From NCBI RefSeq assembly GCF_000420385.1, contig NZ_ATUV01000002.1, forward strand, positions 124,001 to 188,000: a stretch of 64,000 nt of DNA, written 5' to 3'. Shown in pieces: positions 34,276 through 42,746 of this stretch (position 1 is the first letter of the stretch; every line of letters starts with the position of its first letter). The DNA is from Hippea alviniae EP5-r. GTDB lineage: Bacteria; Campylobacterota_A; Desulfurellia; Desulfurellales; Hippeaceae. The position numbers and the translations under genes are program-made. The notes beneath the pieces are model-generated. The model was not told the origin of the DNA. It did not search any database and worked only from the letters and a program-made list of their open reading frames with translations.

Positions 34276-35409
34276 ATGAAGCGATTGTTAAGTTCGCTCG
34301 TAGCGGTATTGGTTGCCGTTTCGTTTTTGGCAAGTGCAAGCCTTGCCAAAGAGATTAAAGTTGGTGTTGTATGGCCTATGACAGGCCTAATTGCAGCATT
34401 TGGTCAAAGCGCTTGGAAGGGAGCAAAGCTTGCCCAATCAATGGAACCGACAGTAAAAGGTGGCTGTAAAATCCATCTAATTCTCCTTGACAACAAAGGA
34501 ATGAAGGTAGAGACGGCAAACGCAGTAAGCAAATTAATCACCGAGAACCATGTAAAAGCAATCATCGGTGCAATATCAAGTAGTAATACGCTGGCTGGTG
34601 CTCCTATTGCCGAGAAAAACCACATTCCTATGCTAACATCTTCTGCTACAAATCCACTGGTGACAAAGGGTAAAAAATATATTTCAAGAGTATGTTTTAT
34701 CGACCCATTTCAGGGTGAAGTAGCAGCAAGATACATTTATAATACTCTTCACCTTAAAAAAGCAGCTGTAATGATAGAAAAAGACCAAGACTATTCTATA
34801 GGTCTTGCCCACGCATTTATGAAAGCATTTAAAAAACTTGGTGGCAAGATTGTTGCTATTGAGTTCTTCCAATCTACAGACCAAGATTACTCTGCTCAAG
34901 TAGCTGACCTAAAGAACAAGAATCCTCAGATTATTTACATGCCATCTTACTATCAGGAAATCTCCCTATTTGCAAGACAGGCAAGGCAGTATGGCTTAAA
35001 CCAACCTATAATGGCGGGAGATGGTGCAGAAGCCGATGCTCTTCTAAAAATTGGCGGAAAAGCAGTTAATGGGCTTACATTCACAACTCATTATGATGTT
35101 CATGCAGCAGCAACCCCTCTCGCTAAAAAATTCATAGCACTATTCAGAAAAAAATACCATGAAGACCCTGACGCTATGGCAGCTTTAGGAGCTGATGCAT
35201 ATTTCGTTCTTGCAAACGCAATCAACAAGGCTGGTGGCTGCAAGGCTACACCTGATAAAATCAATTACTGGATAAGGCATACTAAAAACTTCAAAGGCGT
35301 AACTGGAGTAATAACCATTAATCCAAAAACAGGCAACGCTATAAAAAGCGCCGTTATAAGAAAAGTAGAAAACGGCAAATTCGTATATGTAACAACGGTC
35401 AATCCATAA
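34276..35409 (+). CDS. livJ: Branched-chain amino acid ABC transporter, substrate-binding protein
   Basis: 377 residues: a signal peptide (MKRLLSSLVAVLVAVSFLASASLA, cut before KEIKVG) and a periplasmic type I binding fold, starting VGVVWPMTGLIAAFGQSAWKGA. The family also binds amides, aromatic acids and other small molecules, so branched-chain amino acids are only the most likely ligand. First gene of livJHMGF with a consensus-like promoter. A hairpin separates it from livH, which can favour a higher level of the binding protein. Confidence 0.88.
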   Translation: MKRLLSSLVAVLVAVSFLASASLAKEIKVGVVWPMTGLIAAFGQSAWKGAKLAQSMEPTVKGGCKIHLILLDNKGMKVETANAVSKLITENHVKAIIGAISSSNTLAGAPIAEKNHIPMLTSSATNPLVTKGKKYISRVCFIDPFQGEVAARYIYNTLHLKKAAVMIEKDQDYSIGLAHAFMKAFKKLGGKIVAIEFFQSTDQDYSAQVADLKNKNPQIIYMPSYYQEISLFARQARQYGLNQPIMAGDGAEADALLKIGGKAVNGLTFTTHYDVHAAATPLAKKFIALFRKKYHEDPDAMAALGADAYFVLANAINKAGGCKATPDKINYWIRHTKNFKGVTGVITINPKTGNAIKSAVIRKVENGKFVYVTTVNP

Positions 35410-35418
35410 AAAATTCCA

Positions 35419-35437
35419 GGGTGGGCAAAGCCCACCC
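35419..35437 (+). terminator. Hairpin between livJ and livH
   Basis: An eight-pair perfect stem GGGTGGGC-AAA-GCCCACCC follows the livJ stop. There is no T tract behind it, so it is more likely an mRNA-stabilising or attenuating hairpin than a full terminator. Confidence 0.6.
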
Positions 35438-35460
35438 AATCCTAAAAAGAGAGAGGAAAA

Positions 35461-36357
35461 ATGAACTCGACAGTTATTTTGCAACAGTTAGTTAATGGCA
35501 TATCTCTTGGAAGTCTTTATGGTTTGGTGGCTATAGGCTATACAATGGTCTATGGAGTTATAAGGCTTATAAACTTCGCACACGGCGACATTATGATGGT
35601 AGGAATGTATTTCGCCTTTACAGGTGTAGCTATGATGTTTATGCCGTGGTGGGCTGCATTCCTGCTATCTATGATTGCAACAGCACTTTTGGGAGTTATT
35701 ATTGATAGAATAGCCTACAAACCTTTAAGAAACGCAAGCAGAATCTCAGCTTTGATAACTGCCATCGGTGTATCCTTCTTTTTAGAGAATTTATTTTTGG
35801 TCGTTTACGGCGGTGTTCCTAAAGCCTTTCCCGTTCCTTCAGTCTTTGGCGGAGCAATAAATATACATGGCGTCATATTTCCTAACATAGCTATAATAAC
35901 ACCTATCGTGGCTATGATTTTTCTGGGGATACTTCTCGTTCTGCTCCACAAGACCAAATACGGTATGGCCATGAGAGCACTATCTTTGGACATGGAAACT
36001 GTGAGAATAATGGGTGTAAATGTTGACCTGATAATATCGCTGGTATTCGCAATAGGCTCCTTCTTAGCGGCTTTAGGTGGAATATTCTGGGCTATGAGAT
36101 ACCCAGCCATAAACCCATTAATTGGAATAATGCCCGGTCTTAAAGCATTTGCAGCCGCTGTATTGGGTGGAATAGGTTCTGTTGCTGGTGCAGCAGTCGG
36201 TGGATTCATAATAGGTATATCAGAAATCTTAATAGTTGCCTTATTCCCTGCATTAGCAGGATACAAAGACGCCTTTGCCTTTCTGTTTTTGATATTCGTT
36301 CTTCTGTTTAAGCCCACAGGTATAATGGGCGAAGACCTTGAAAGGGGGCGCTTCTAA
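35461..36357 (+). CDS. livH: Branched-chain amino acid ABC permease LivH
   Basis: 298 residues, about eight membrane helices. The N-terminal QQLVNGISLGSLYGLVAIGYTMVYGVIRLINFAHGD pattern (seen in two parts) and the central EAA-like loop around GMAMRALSLDMETVRIMG identify LivH. It forms the channel together with LivM. AGAGAGG ribosome site; four bases lie between it and livM. Confidence 0.93.
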   Translation: MNSTVILQQLVNGISLGSLYGLVAIGYTMVYGVIRLINFAHGDIMMVGMYFAFTGVAMMFMPWWAAFLLSMIATALLGVIIDRIAYKPLRNASRISALITAIGVSFFLENLFLVVYGGVPKAFPVPSVFGGAINIHGVIFPNIAIITPIVAMIFLGILLVLLHKTKYGMAMRALSLDMETVRIMGVNVDLIISLVFAIGSFLAALGGIFWAMRYPAINPLIGIMPGLKAFAAAVLGGIGSVAGAAVGGFIIGISEILIVALFPALAGYKDAFAFLFLIFVLLFKPTGIMGEDLERGRF

Positions 36358-36360
36358 AAA

Positions 36361-37404
36361 ATGAAATTAGACAGAAATAATATACTAACGGCTCTTTTTA
36401 TTTTAGCTATTTTTGTGTTTTTCTGGTACGGCAACCACAACTTCACAGCCTACTCCATAAGAATATGGGAAACAACGGCTATATTTCTTATGCTTGCAGC
36501 AAGCTACAATTTAATAAACGGCGTAACGGGTCAGTTCTCCTTAGAACCGAATGGGTTTGTCGCTATAGGAGCTTATGTTGCTGCAATACTAACATTAACA
36601 CCTGCCCAAAAAGAAGCAATGTTTATTATCGAACCAATGGTTCCTTGGCTTGCACATCTTCACATGTCGTTCTTGCCTGCCCTAATAATAGCAGGTGTAG
36701 TGACAGCGATTGTTGGTTTTCTGCTTGGTTTTCCGGTTTTTAGAGTTAGAGGAGATTATCTCGCTATCGTAACACTTGGTTTCGGTTTAACAATTAGAGT
36801 AGTCTCAAACAACACAATAACGATAACTAACGGCGCTTTAGGTCTTAAAGGAATAGCAAGCTACACAAATATTTGGTGGTGCTTAGGATGGGCTGTAGTA
36901 AGCATGATAGTAATAATGAGAATAGTTGATTCAGCCTTTGGAAGAGCAATGAAAGCAATTAGAGACGATGAAGATGCTGCAATCGCCATGGGTATAAATA
37001 CTCTATGGATAAAACAAGCAGCCTTTGTTACAGCAGCATTCTTTGAAGGTGTTGGTGGTGGGTTGCTTGCACATCTTATAACAACAATATCACCAACAAT
37101 GTTTACATTTTTCCTAACCTTCCAACTACTAATAATAATAGTCGTCGGCGGTTTGGGCAGTATGACGGGAACAGCTATTGCAACAATTCTGGTTATATGG
37201 GGAAACGAGCTTTTAAGAGTCGTAGAGCAACCTATGAATATATTTGGATTACACATACCAGGAATACCTGGCATGAGAATGGTTATATTTTCTGTTCTCT
37301 TGATTGTAATAATGATATTTGCACGTGAAGGCATAATGGGACAAAAAGAGTTCTCGTGGGACTGGTTGTTCAGTAAACTAAAGGGAAGGGGAAATAACGC
37401 TTAG
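36361..37404 (+). CDS. livM: Branched-chain amino acid ABC permease LivM
   Basis: 347 residues with about ten membrane helices. Motifs: NLINGVTGQFSLEPNGFVAIG near the N-terminus, VRGDYLAIVTLGFG, and the coupling loop GRAMKAIRDDEDAAIAMGIN. These are typical for LivM, the second channel subunit. The gene follows livH after three bases and is followed by livG after two. Confidence 0.93.
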   Translation: MKLDRNNILTALFILAIFVFFWYGNHNFTAYSIRIWETTAIFLMLAASYNLINGVTGQFSLEPNGFVAIGAYVAAILTLTPAQKEAMFIIEPMVPWLAHLHMSFLPALIIAGVVTAIVGFLLGFPVFRVRGDYLAIVTLGFGLTIRVVSNNTITITNGALGLKGIASYTNIWWCLGWAVVSMIVIMRIVDSAFGRAMKAIRDDEDAAIAMGINTLWIKQAAFVTAAFFEGVGGGLLAHLITTISPTMFTFFLTFQLLIIIVVGGLGSMTGTAIATILVIWGNELLRVVEQPMNIFGLHIPGIPGMRMVIFSVLLIVIMIFAREGIMGQKEFSWDWLFSKLKGRGNNA

Positions 37405-37406
37405 CC

Positions 37407-38186
37407 ATGAGTGATGTAATATTAAAGTGCGATAAGATAACAATGAGATTTGGTGGGTTAACAGCTGTAAACCAGTTTTCAATAGAAGTTAATGAACACA
37501 TGATATTCGGCATCATAGGACCAAATGGTGCAGGAAAGACAACAGCTTTCAACATGATAACGGGCAACCTAACACCTACAAGCGGAGAGATAATATTTTA
37601 CGGCACAAATATCACAGGAATGAAACCCTATAAAATCGTCTCTTTGGGCATGGCAAGAACATTTCAAAATATACGATTATTCTCAAACCTATCGGTAATA
37701 GAAAATGTTTTAACAGGATTCCATCATAAGCTTAAATACAATCTCATCGACGCAATTTTGAGAACTCCAAGATTTTACAGATACGAAAAGCAGATGAGAG
37801 AAGAAGCAATGATGCTTTTAGAAAGCGTTGGCCTTGCAGACAAGGCAAACTTTAAAGCGAGCGAGTTGCCTTATGGTGAAAGGCGTAAGGTTGAGATAGC
37901 AAGGGCATTGGCAACAGGCCCTAAGATGTTGCTTTTGGATGAGCCTGCTGCAGGCATGAACCCGCAGGAGACACTCAATCTTATGTATTTCATACAGGAG
38001 ATAAAAGACAAGTTCAATCTCACTATTCTTCTCATAGAGCACGATATGAAGTTTGTTATGAATCTGTGCGAAAGGATAGCCGTTTTAGACCACGGCGTAA
38101 AGATAGCAGAAGGCAAACCCGAAGAGATACAGAAAAACCCTGATGTTATCAGGGCGTATTTGGGAGATTTCCATGCTAACGGTTAA
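37407..38186 (+). CDS. livG: Branched-chain amino acid ABC ATPase LivG
   Basis: 259 residues. Walker A GPNGAGKTT, the signature motif replaced by the LivG form LPYGERRKVEIARAL, Walker B MLLLDEPAAGMN and the switch His in LLIEHDMKFVM. It has the PYKIVSLGMARTFQNIRLF insert typical of LivG. Its 3' end overlaps livF by 14 bases. Confidence 0.95.
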   Translation: MSDVILKCDKITMRFGGLTAVNQFSIEVNEHMIFGIIGPNGAGKTTAFNMITGNLTPTSGEIIFYGTNITGMKPYKIVSLGMARTFQNIRLFSNLSVIENVLTGFHHKLKYNLIDAILRTPRFYRYEKQMREEAMMLLESVGLADKANFKASELPYGERRKVEIARALATGPKMLLLDEPAAGMNPQETLNLMYFIQEIKDKFNLTILLIEHDMKFVMNLCERIAVLDHGVKIAEGKPEEIQKNPDVIRAYLGDFHANG

Positions 38187-38874
38187 AGATTTAAATGTGT
38201 ATTACGGCGTTATACATGCAGTAAAGGGCATAAGCTTTGAAGTTCCAAATGGCAAAATCGTAACGCTTATCGGTGCAAATGGTGCAGGCAAGTCAAGCAC
38301 ATTAAAGTCAATAGCAGGACTCGTAAAGCCAAAAGGCAAAATCCTATTTAAGGATAAAGATATTTCAAAAACGCAGGCTTATAAAATATCAAGAATGGGA
38401 ATAGCTTTGGTTCCAGAAGGTAGAAGAGTTTTTGTCAATTTGACAATACTTGAAAATCTAAGAATGGGCGGTTTCAACAAAAAACACTCAGAGCTTGAGC
38501 CACTCTATGAGAAAATGTTTGAGTTATTCCCAATACTGAAAGAGAGAGCTCATCAAAAAGCCGGAACACTATCAGGCGGTGAACAGCAGATGCTTGCTAT
38601 AGCAAGGGCTCTGATGAGTGAACCCGAACTTTTGATGCTTGATGAACCAAGTCTTGGTCTTGCACCGCTGATTGTGTCTGAAGTGTTTGATATTTTAAAA
38701 GAGTTAAACAAACAAGGCAAAACGATTCTCCTTGTTGAGCAGAATGCTGCCCAAGCTCTGCAGCTTGCCGATTATGGCTATGTGCTTGAAAATGGTCAGA
38801 TTACTCTTGAAGGTGATGCAAAAGAGCTACTCGAAAACGAAGATGTAAGAAAAGCATATCTCGGTGAAACTTAA
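38173..38874 (+). CDS. livF: Branched-chain amino acid ABC ATPase LivF
   Basis: 233 residues. Walker A GANGAGKSS, signature LSGGEQQMLAIARAL, Walker B LMLDEPSLGLAP and LLVEQNAAQAL at the switch. The ATG at 38173 is chosen because MLTVKDLNVYYG is the conserved LivF start and GGGAG stands just upstream; an ATG ten codons earlier lies inside livG. Last gene of the transporter operon; no terminator is seen before the XRE-cupin gene. Confidence 0.94.
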   Translation: MLTVKDLNVYYGVIHAVKGISFEVPNGKIVTLIGANGAGKSSTLKSIAGLVKPKGKILFKDKDISKTQAYKISRMGIALVPEGRRVFVNLTILENLRMGGFNKKHSELEPLYEKMFELFPILKERAHQKAGTLSGGEQQMLAIARALMSEPELLMLDEPSLGLAPLIVSEVFDILKELNKQGKTILLVEQNAAQALQLADYGYVLENGQITLEGDAKELLENEDVRKAYLGET

Positions 38875-38876
38875 TC

Positions 38877-38905
38877 TTGATTTTCATAAAAAAATGTTCT
38901 ATATT
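38877..38905 (+). promoter_or_regulatory. Promoter of the XRE-cupin gene (leaderless)
   Basis: TTGATT (38877-38882), 17-base spacer, TATATT (38900-38905). The ATG at 38914 is eight bases behind the -10 and there is no Shine-Dalgarno sequence, so transcription should begin at or within a few bases of the start codon. Confidence 0.7.
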
Positions 38906-38913
38906 TTGAAATC

Positions 38914-39462
38914 ATGAAAATTGGAAGCAAGATTCGTGAGTTTAGACTAAAGAAAAATATGACCCTAAGGGATTTAAGCAAAAAGTCCGGCTGTTCCTTA
39001 GGGTTTTTATCTCAAGTAGAAAGAGATTTAGTTTCACCAACTATTTCAAGTTTAAGAAGAATAGCAGATGCCTTAGACATAAACATAATCTCTCTATTTG
39101 AAGAAAAAGAGTCACCAATCGACTCCATAGTCGTCAAAAAGGCAAACAGAGGCAGGTTTGAAAACAAACGCTCAAAGGTAAGATATGAGCTTCTGCGTCC
39201 ACAGTTCTCAGATACAACGATAGAAGCGCTGTATATGTATCTTGAGCCGGGTGCTTTAAGCGGCCCAAATCCACATTCACATAACGGCGAAGAGCTGGTT
39301 ATTGTCTTAAAAGGTCAGCTTGAGATAGAAGTGGGCGGAAAAAAGTATCTGCTGGAAGAAGGCGATTCAGCTGTCTATAACTCCAACATACCACACAGAT
39401 GGAGAAATCCATCAGACAAGCAGACAGAAGTTATCTGGGTTAACCACCCACCAACATTCTAA
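38914..39462 (+). CDS. XRE-family regulator with C-terminal cupin domain
   Basis: 182 residues: an N-terminal helix-turn-helix (NMTLRDLSKKSGCSLGFLSQVERDLVSPT, in two parts) and a cupin barrel with the metal-site pattern PHSHNGEELVIVLKGQLEIEV followed by GDSAVYNSNIPHRWRNP. Members of this family sense small amino or polyamine ligands and often control nearby uptake or degradation genes, here possibly liv or the arg genes. It has its own promoter and seems to be leaderless. Confidence 0.87.
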   Translation: MKIGSKIREFRLKKNMTLRDLSKKSGCSLGFLSQVERDLVSPTISSLRRIADALDINIISLFEEKESPIDSIVVKKANRGRFENKRSKVRYELLRPQFSDTTIEALYMYLEPGALSGPNPHSHNGEELVIVLKGQLEIEVGGKKYLLEEGDSAVYNSNIPHRWRNPSDKQTEVIWVNHPPTF

Positions 39463-39520
39463 CTTGCATTTTTGTCAAAATTTTTAGAAAATAGCAGCAA
39501 TTTATGATAAGGTAAGTGCC

Positions 39521-39835
39521 ATGAAAAAAATTGAGAGTATCGAAGAGTTTGACTCTTTCATTTCAAGTGAAAAACCTGTCATAGTCGTTTTTTCAACACA
39601 CGATTGTGCAACATGCAAACCCGTTAAAGAGAAAGTGGAAAAGAGATTTACACAGGTTGAGACAGCAGAAGTATTTTTGGATGATTTGACAGAGCTATCG
39701 GGAAGGTTAAGCATATTTAATGTGCCGACAGTGTGCATCTATCTTGAATCAAAAGAGCTTTACAGATTCATCAGAGTTTTTTCAATGGACGAGATAGAAG
39801 AGAAGCTAAACAGAATCTTACAATTCATGGAATAA
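39521..39835 (+). CDS. Thioredoxin-fold protein with CATC motif
   Basis: 104 residues. VVFSTHDCATCKPVKEKVEKRF gives a thioredoxin-type active site C-A-T-C in place of CGPC, followed by NVPTVCIYLES with the cis-proline. No signal peptide, so it is cytoplasmic. It may reduce a disulfide in a partner or act as a monothiol protein. The stop is one base from the next gene, suggesting a joint unit with the DUF364 protein and argF. Confidence 0.78.
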   Translation: MKKIESIEEFDSFISSEKPVIVVFSTHDCATCKPVKEKVEKRFTQVETAEVFLDDLTELSGRLSIFNVPTVCIYLESKELYRFIRVFSMDEIEEKLNRILQFME

Positions 39836-39836
39836 A

Positions 39837-40583
39837 ATGTTTATCCACGAAACCATTTTTAATCTAACCATAGACGAAGCAAAAAAACGCACAATAACGG
39901 ATGTAAGGATTGGCTTGGGTTATACACTCGTCGAACTTGACGGCTCAATAGCTGGACTCTCATACAGCTTCTATTCTCAGCTTAACCTAAAAAACTGCAC
40001 CGTCTTAAAAGAAGCAGGAGAACTTACAGGAAAAAGGGCTGATTTTCTTCTTGAGAAGATATTTTCATACAATCTGCTTGACTCAACGCTTGCCTTAGCA
40101 ACAGCAAATGCGATAATAAACTCTAAAGAGATAAAAGATGAAAATATAGACATCGTTTCAATCATCACAAAGAGCGATAAAGTTGTGATGGTTGGCTATT
40201 TTTCGCCACTGATAGAGCCAATAAAAAGCAGGGCAGGTCAATTTGTCGTATGCGACAGAACACCAAGAGAAGAAAGCCTACCCGATTATGCTGAATATTT
40301 TGAGCTAAAAGATGCAGACATAGTTATTTTGACTGCAACTTCAATCATCAACAAAACCATAGATAATCTGCTTGAGATGATTAAAAAAGCAAAAGTTATT
40401 GCAATAATGGGTCCTTCAACGCCCATGAGCTGCTCCATCTTTAACAGAAACATATACCTTATGGGCAGCATAATAACAGATATACCAAAAGCAAAAGAGA
40501 TAATCAGTCAAAGCGGCGGAACACAGAAGCTAAAGCCCGCTGTCAAAAAAATAAGCGTAAAGTGTGAAAGGAGAGAAAAATGA
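39837..40583 (+). CDS. DUF364 family protein
   Basis: 248 residues. The sequence fits the family described as putative heavy-metal chelation protein (DUF4213/DUF364): an N-terminal alpha/beta part and a C-terminal Rossmann-like part with ADIVILTATSIINKTIDNLL and IMGPSTPMSCSIFNRN. Its function is not established; related proteins occur near molybdenum or metal genes. It overlaps argF at ATGA and is translated together with it. No clear link to arginine synthesis is visible. Confidence 0.7.
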   Translation: MFIHETIFNLTIDEAKKRTITDVRIGLGYTLVELDGSIAGLSYSFYSQLNLKNCTVLKEAGELTGKRADFLLEKIFSYNLLDSTLALATANAIINSKEIKDENIDIVSIITKSDKVVMVGYFSPLIEPIKSRAGQFVVCDRTPREESLPDYAEYFELKDADIVILTATSIINKTIDNLLEMIKKAKVIAIMGPSTPMSCSIFNRNIYLMGSIITDIPKAKEIISQSGGTQKLKPAVKKISVKCERREK

Positions 40584-41506
40584 GACACTGTTTGAGTTTA
40601 AAAGACTTAACAAAAGATGAAATTTTAGAATTAATTGAGAAAGCAATCCAGATAAAATCAAAGATAAAAAACAGAGAAGATTATACGCCACTAAAGGGCA
40701 TTATTCTGGGTATGATATTTGAGAAATCGTCAACAAGAACAAGACTATCGTTTGAGACAGGAATGAAAAGGTTAGGCGGTGACGCTGTGTTTTTGTCGCC
40801 ACGAGATATACAACTCGGCAGAGGAGAAACGATTGAAGACACAGCCAGGGTCGTCTCAAGGTATGTTGACATAATCATGATAAGAACTTACGAGCACCAG
40901 AGAATCTTGACATTTGCAAAATATTCGTCTGTTCCTGTAATAAACGCCTTGACAGACCTGCTCCATCCGTGTCAGGTTCTTGCTGACTTAATGACAATCA
41001 AAGAGAAAAAGGGCAACATTGAAAATATAAAGGTTGCCTTTTTGGGAGATGGCAACAATATGGCAAACTCTTGGATTTATGCTGCAGCTGTTGTAGGCTT
41101 CGAACTATCTGTTGCAACACCTGTCGATTTTGCACCAAACGGCGTTGTTGTAAAAGAAGCATTGGAATTATCCAAAACAACCGGTGCAAAGATAACACTT
41201 ACCGATAATCCACAGGAAGCTGTAAACAACGCAGATTTGATATACACGGATGTTTGGGCTTCGATGGGTCAAGAAGAGCAAAAAGAGAAAAAGCATGCTC
41301 TAATGAAATCCTATCAGGTAAATAAAGAGCTTACCAAATTTGCCAAAGAAGATTATATCTTTATGCACTGTTTGCCCGCTCACAGAGAAGAAGAAGTCTC
41401 AGCCGATGTAATTGATGATGAGAAGCACTCTGTTGTGTGGGACGAAGCAGAAAATAGAACATATGCACAACTTGCAACAATAATGAAACTAATTGGGAGG
41501 GATTAA
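40580..41506 (+). CDS. argF: Ornithine carbamoyltransferase
   Basis: 308 residues; makes citrulline from ornithine and carbamoyl phosphate. The carbamoyl-phosphate motif SSTRTRLSFE, the ornithine site MGQEEQ and the HCLPAHREEEV motif are clear. AAAGGAGAG stands before the ATG. argG follows one base after the stop. Biosynthetic (anabolic) type by neighbourhood. Confidence 0.95.
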   Translation: MRHCLSLKDLTKDEILELIEKAIQIKSKIKNREDYTPLKGIILGMIFEKSSTRTRLSFETGMKRLGGDAVFLSPRDIQLGRGETIEDTARVVSRYVDIIMIRTYEHQRILTFAKYSSVPVINALTDLLHPCQVLADLMTIKEKKGNIENIKVAFLGDGNNMANSWIYAAAVVGFELSVATPVDFAPNGVVVKEALELSKTTGAKITLTDNPQEAVNNADLIYTDVWASMGQEEQKEKKHALMKSYQVNKELTKFAKEDYIFMHCLPAHREEEVSADVIDDEKHSVVWDEAENRTYAQLATIMKLIGRD

Positions 41507-41507
41507 G

Positions 41508-42713
41508 ATGGATAAAGTTAAAAAGGTTGTTTTGGCTTACTCTGGTGGATTAGACACATCCGTAATCGTAAAATGGCTTCAGGATAAATATGGATGTGAA
41601 GTCATAACCTATACGGCTGATTTGGGTCAAAATGAAGATTTAGAACCCATCAAAGAGAAAGCCTTAAAAGTTGGAGCAAGTAAAGCCTATATTGAAGATG
41701 TAAGGGAAGAGTTTTTAAACGAGTATGTGATGAGAGCGTTCAAGTTTGGCGCTTTATATGAAGGCAAATATCCGCTCGCAACGGCTTTAGGAAGGCCTTT
41801 AATCACAAAAAAGATGATAGAGATAGCACAAAAAGAAGGAGCAGACGCCATAGCTCACGGCTCCACAGGGAAAGGCAACGATCAGGTAAGGTTTGATGTA
41901 TCTGCCGTTGCTTTGAAACCAGATATAAAAGTAATAGCACCCGTTAGAGAGTGGGAGTTAAAGTCAAGAGATGAAGAGATAGAGTATGCAAAAAAACATG
42001 GAATTCCTGTTCCCGTTACGAAAGATAAACCATATTCGATTGATAGAAACATTTGGGGATTATCCGTTGAAGCAGGCCCTTTAGAAGACCCGTATCACGA
42101 GCCAGATGAAGAGATATACTCAATGACAACAAATCCACTTGAAGCACCCGACAAACCGGAGTATGTCGAGATAGACTTTGAAAAGGGCATTCCTGTCGCT
42201 TTGAATGGTCAAAAAATGAGCATCGTTGAGCTTGTCGAGAAGGCAAACGAGATAGCAGGCAGACACGGTGTTGGAAGGATAGATATGGTTGAAAATAGGC
42301 TCGTTGGCATAAAATCAAGGGAGATTTACGAAGCACCTGCTGCCGTTATGCTGCTTGAAGCAAAAAGAAGCTTAGATGAGCTAATTCTTGACAGAGAGAC
42401 CCTGCACCTAAAAGACCAATTAGCTTTGAAGTATGCAGAGCTTGTTTATTACGGATACTGGTTCTGCGATTTAAGGGAAGCATTGGATGCCTTTGCAGAC
42501 AAACTAAACGAAAGGGCAACAGGCACAGTCAAAGTAAAACTATACAAAGGCAAAGCCGTATCCGTTGCAAGAAAATCGCCTTACGGATTGTATTCGAAAG
42601 AGCTTGCAACATACGACCCAGGCGATACATTCAATCACAAATACGGTGAAGCATTCTGCTATATTTGGGGATTGCCTTTAAGGGTTGCTGGAGAGATAAA
42701 AAATAAGATGTAA
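41508..42713 (+). CDS. argG: Argininosuccinate synthase
   Basis: 401 residues; couples citrulline and aspartate with ATP. P-loop AYSGGLDTSVIVKWL, GKGNDQVRFDVS and the APVREWELKSRDEEIEYA region are typical. The ATG at 41508 with GGGAGG upstream is the natural start; a TTG five codons earlier lies inside argF. argH is not in the window. A clear terminator follows. Confidence 0.96.
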   Translation: MDKVKKVVLAYSGGLDTSVIVKWLQDKYGCEVITYTADLGQNEDLEPIKEKALKVGASKAYIEDVREEFLNEYVMRAFKFGALYEGKYPLATALGRPLITKKMIEIAQKEGADAIAHGSTGKGNDQVRFDVSAVALKPDIKVIAPVREWELKSRDEEIEYAKKHGIPVPVTKDKPYSIDRNIWGLSVEAGPLEDPYHEPDEEIYSMTTNPLEAPDKPEYVEIDFEKGIPVALNGQKMSIVELVEKANEIAGRHGVGRIDMVENRLVGIKSREIYEAPAAVMLLEAKRSLDELILDRETLHLKDQLALKYAELVYYGYWFCDLREALDAFADKLNERATGTVKVKLYKGKAVSVARKSPYGLYSKELATYDPGDTFNHKYGEAFCYIWGLPLRVAGEIKNKM

Positions 42714-42718
42714 TCTGT

Positions 42719-42744
42719 GGCGGGTTAAAAGCCCGCCTTTTTGA
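42719..42744 (+). terminator. Terminator behind argG
   Basis: GGCGGG ... CCCGCC stem (42719-42737) with a short loop, followed by a T run (CTTTTTGATT). It ends the arg unit just before the trmB start. Confidence 0.85.
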
Positions 42745-42746
42745 TT

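Noticed and set aside
36861-37334. Antisense open frame across livM
   Set aside because: It is antisense to a conserved permease gene, has no ribosome site or recognisable motif, and long antisense frames are expected in this codon usage.
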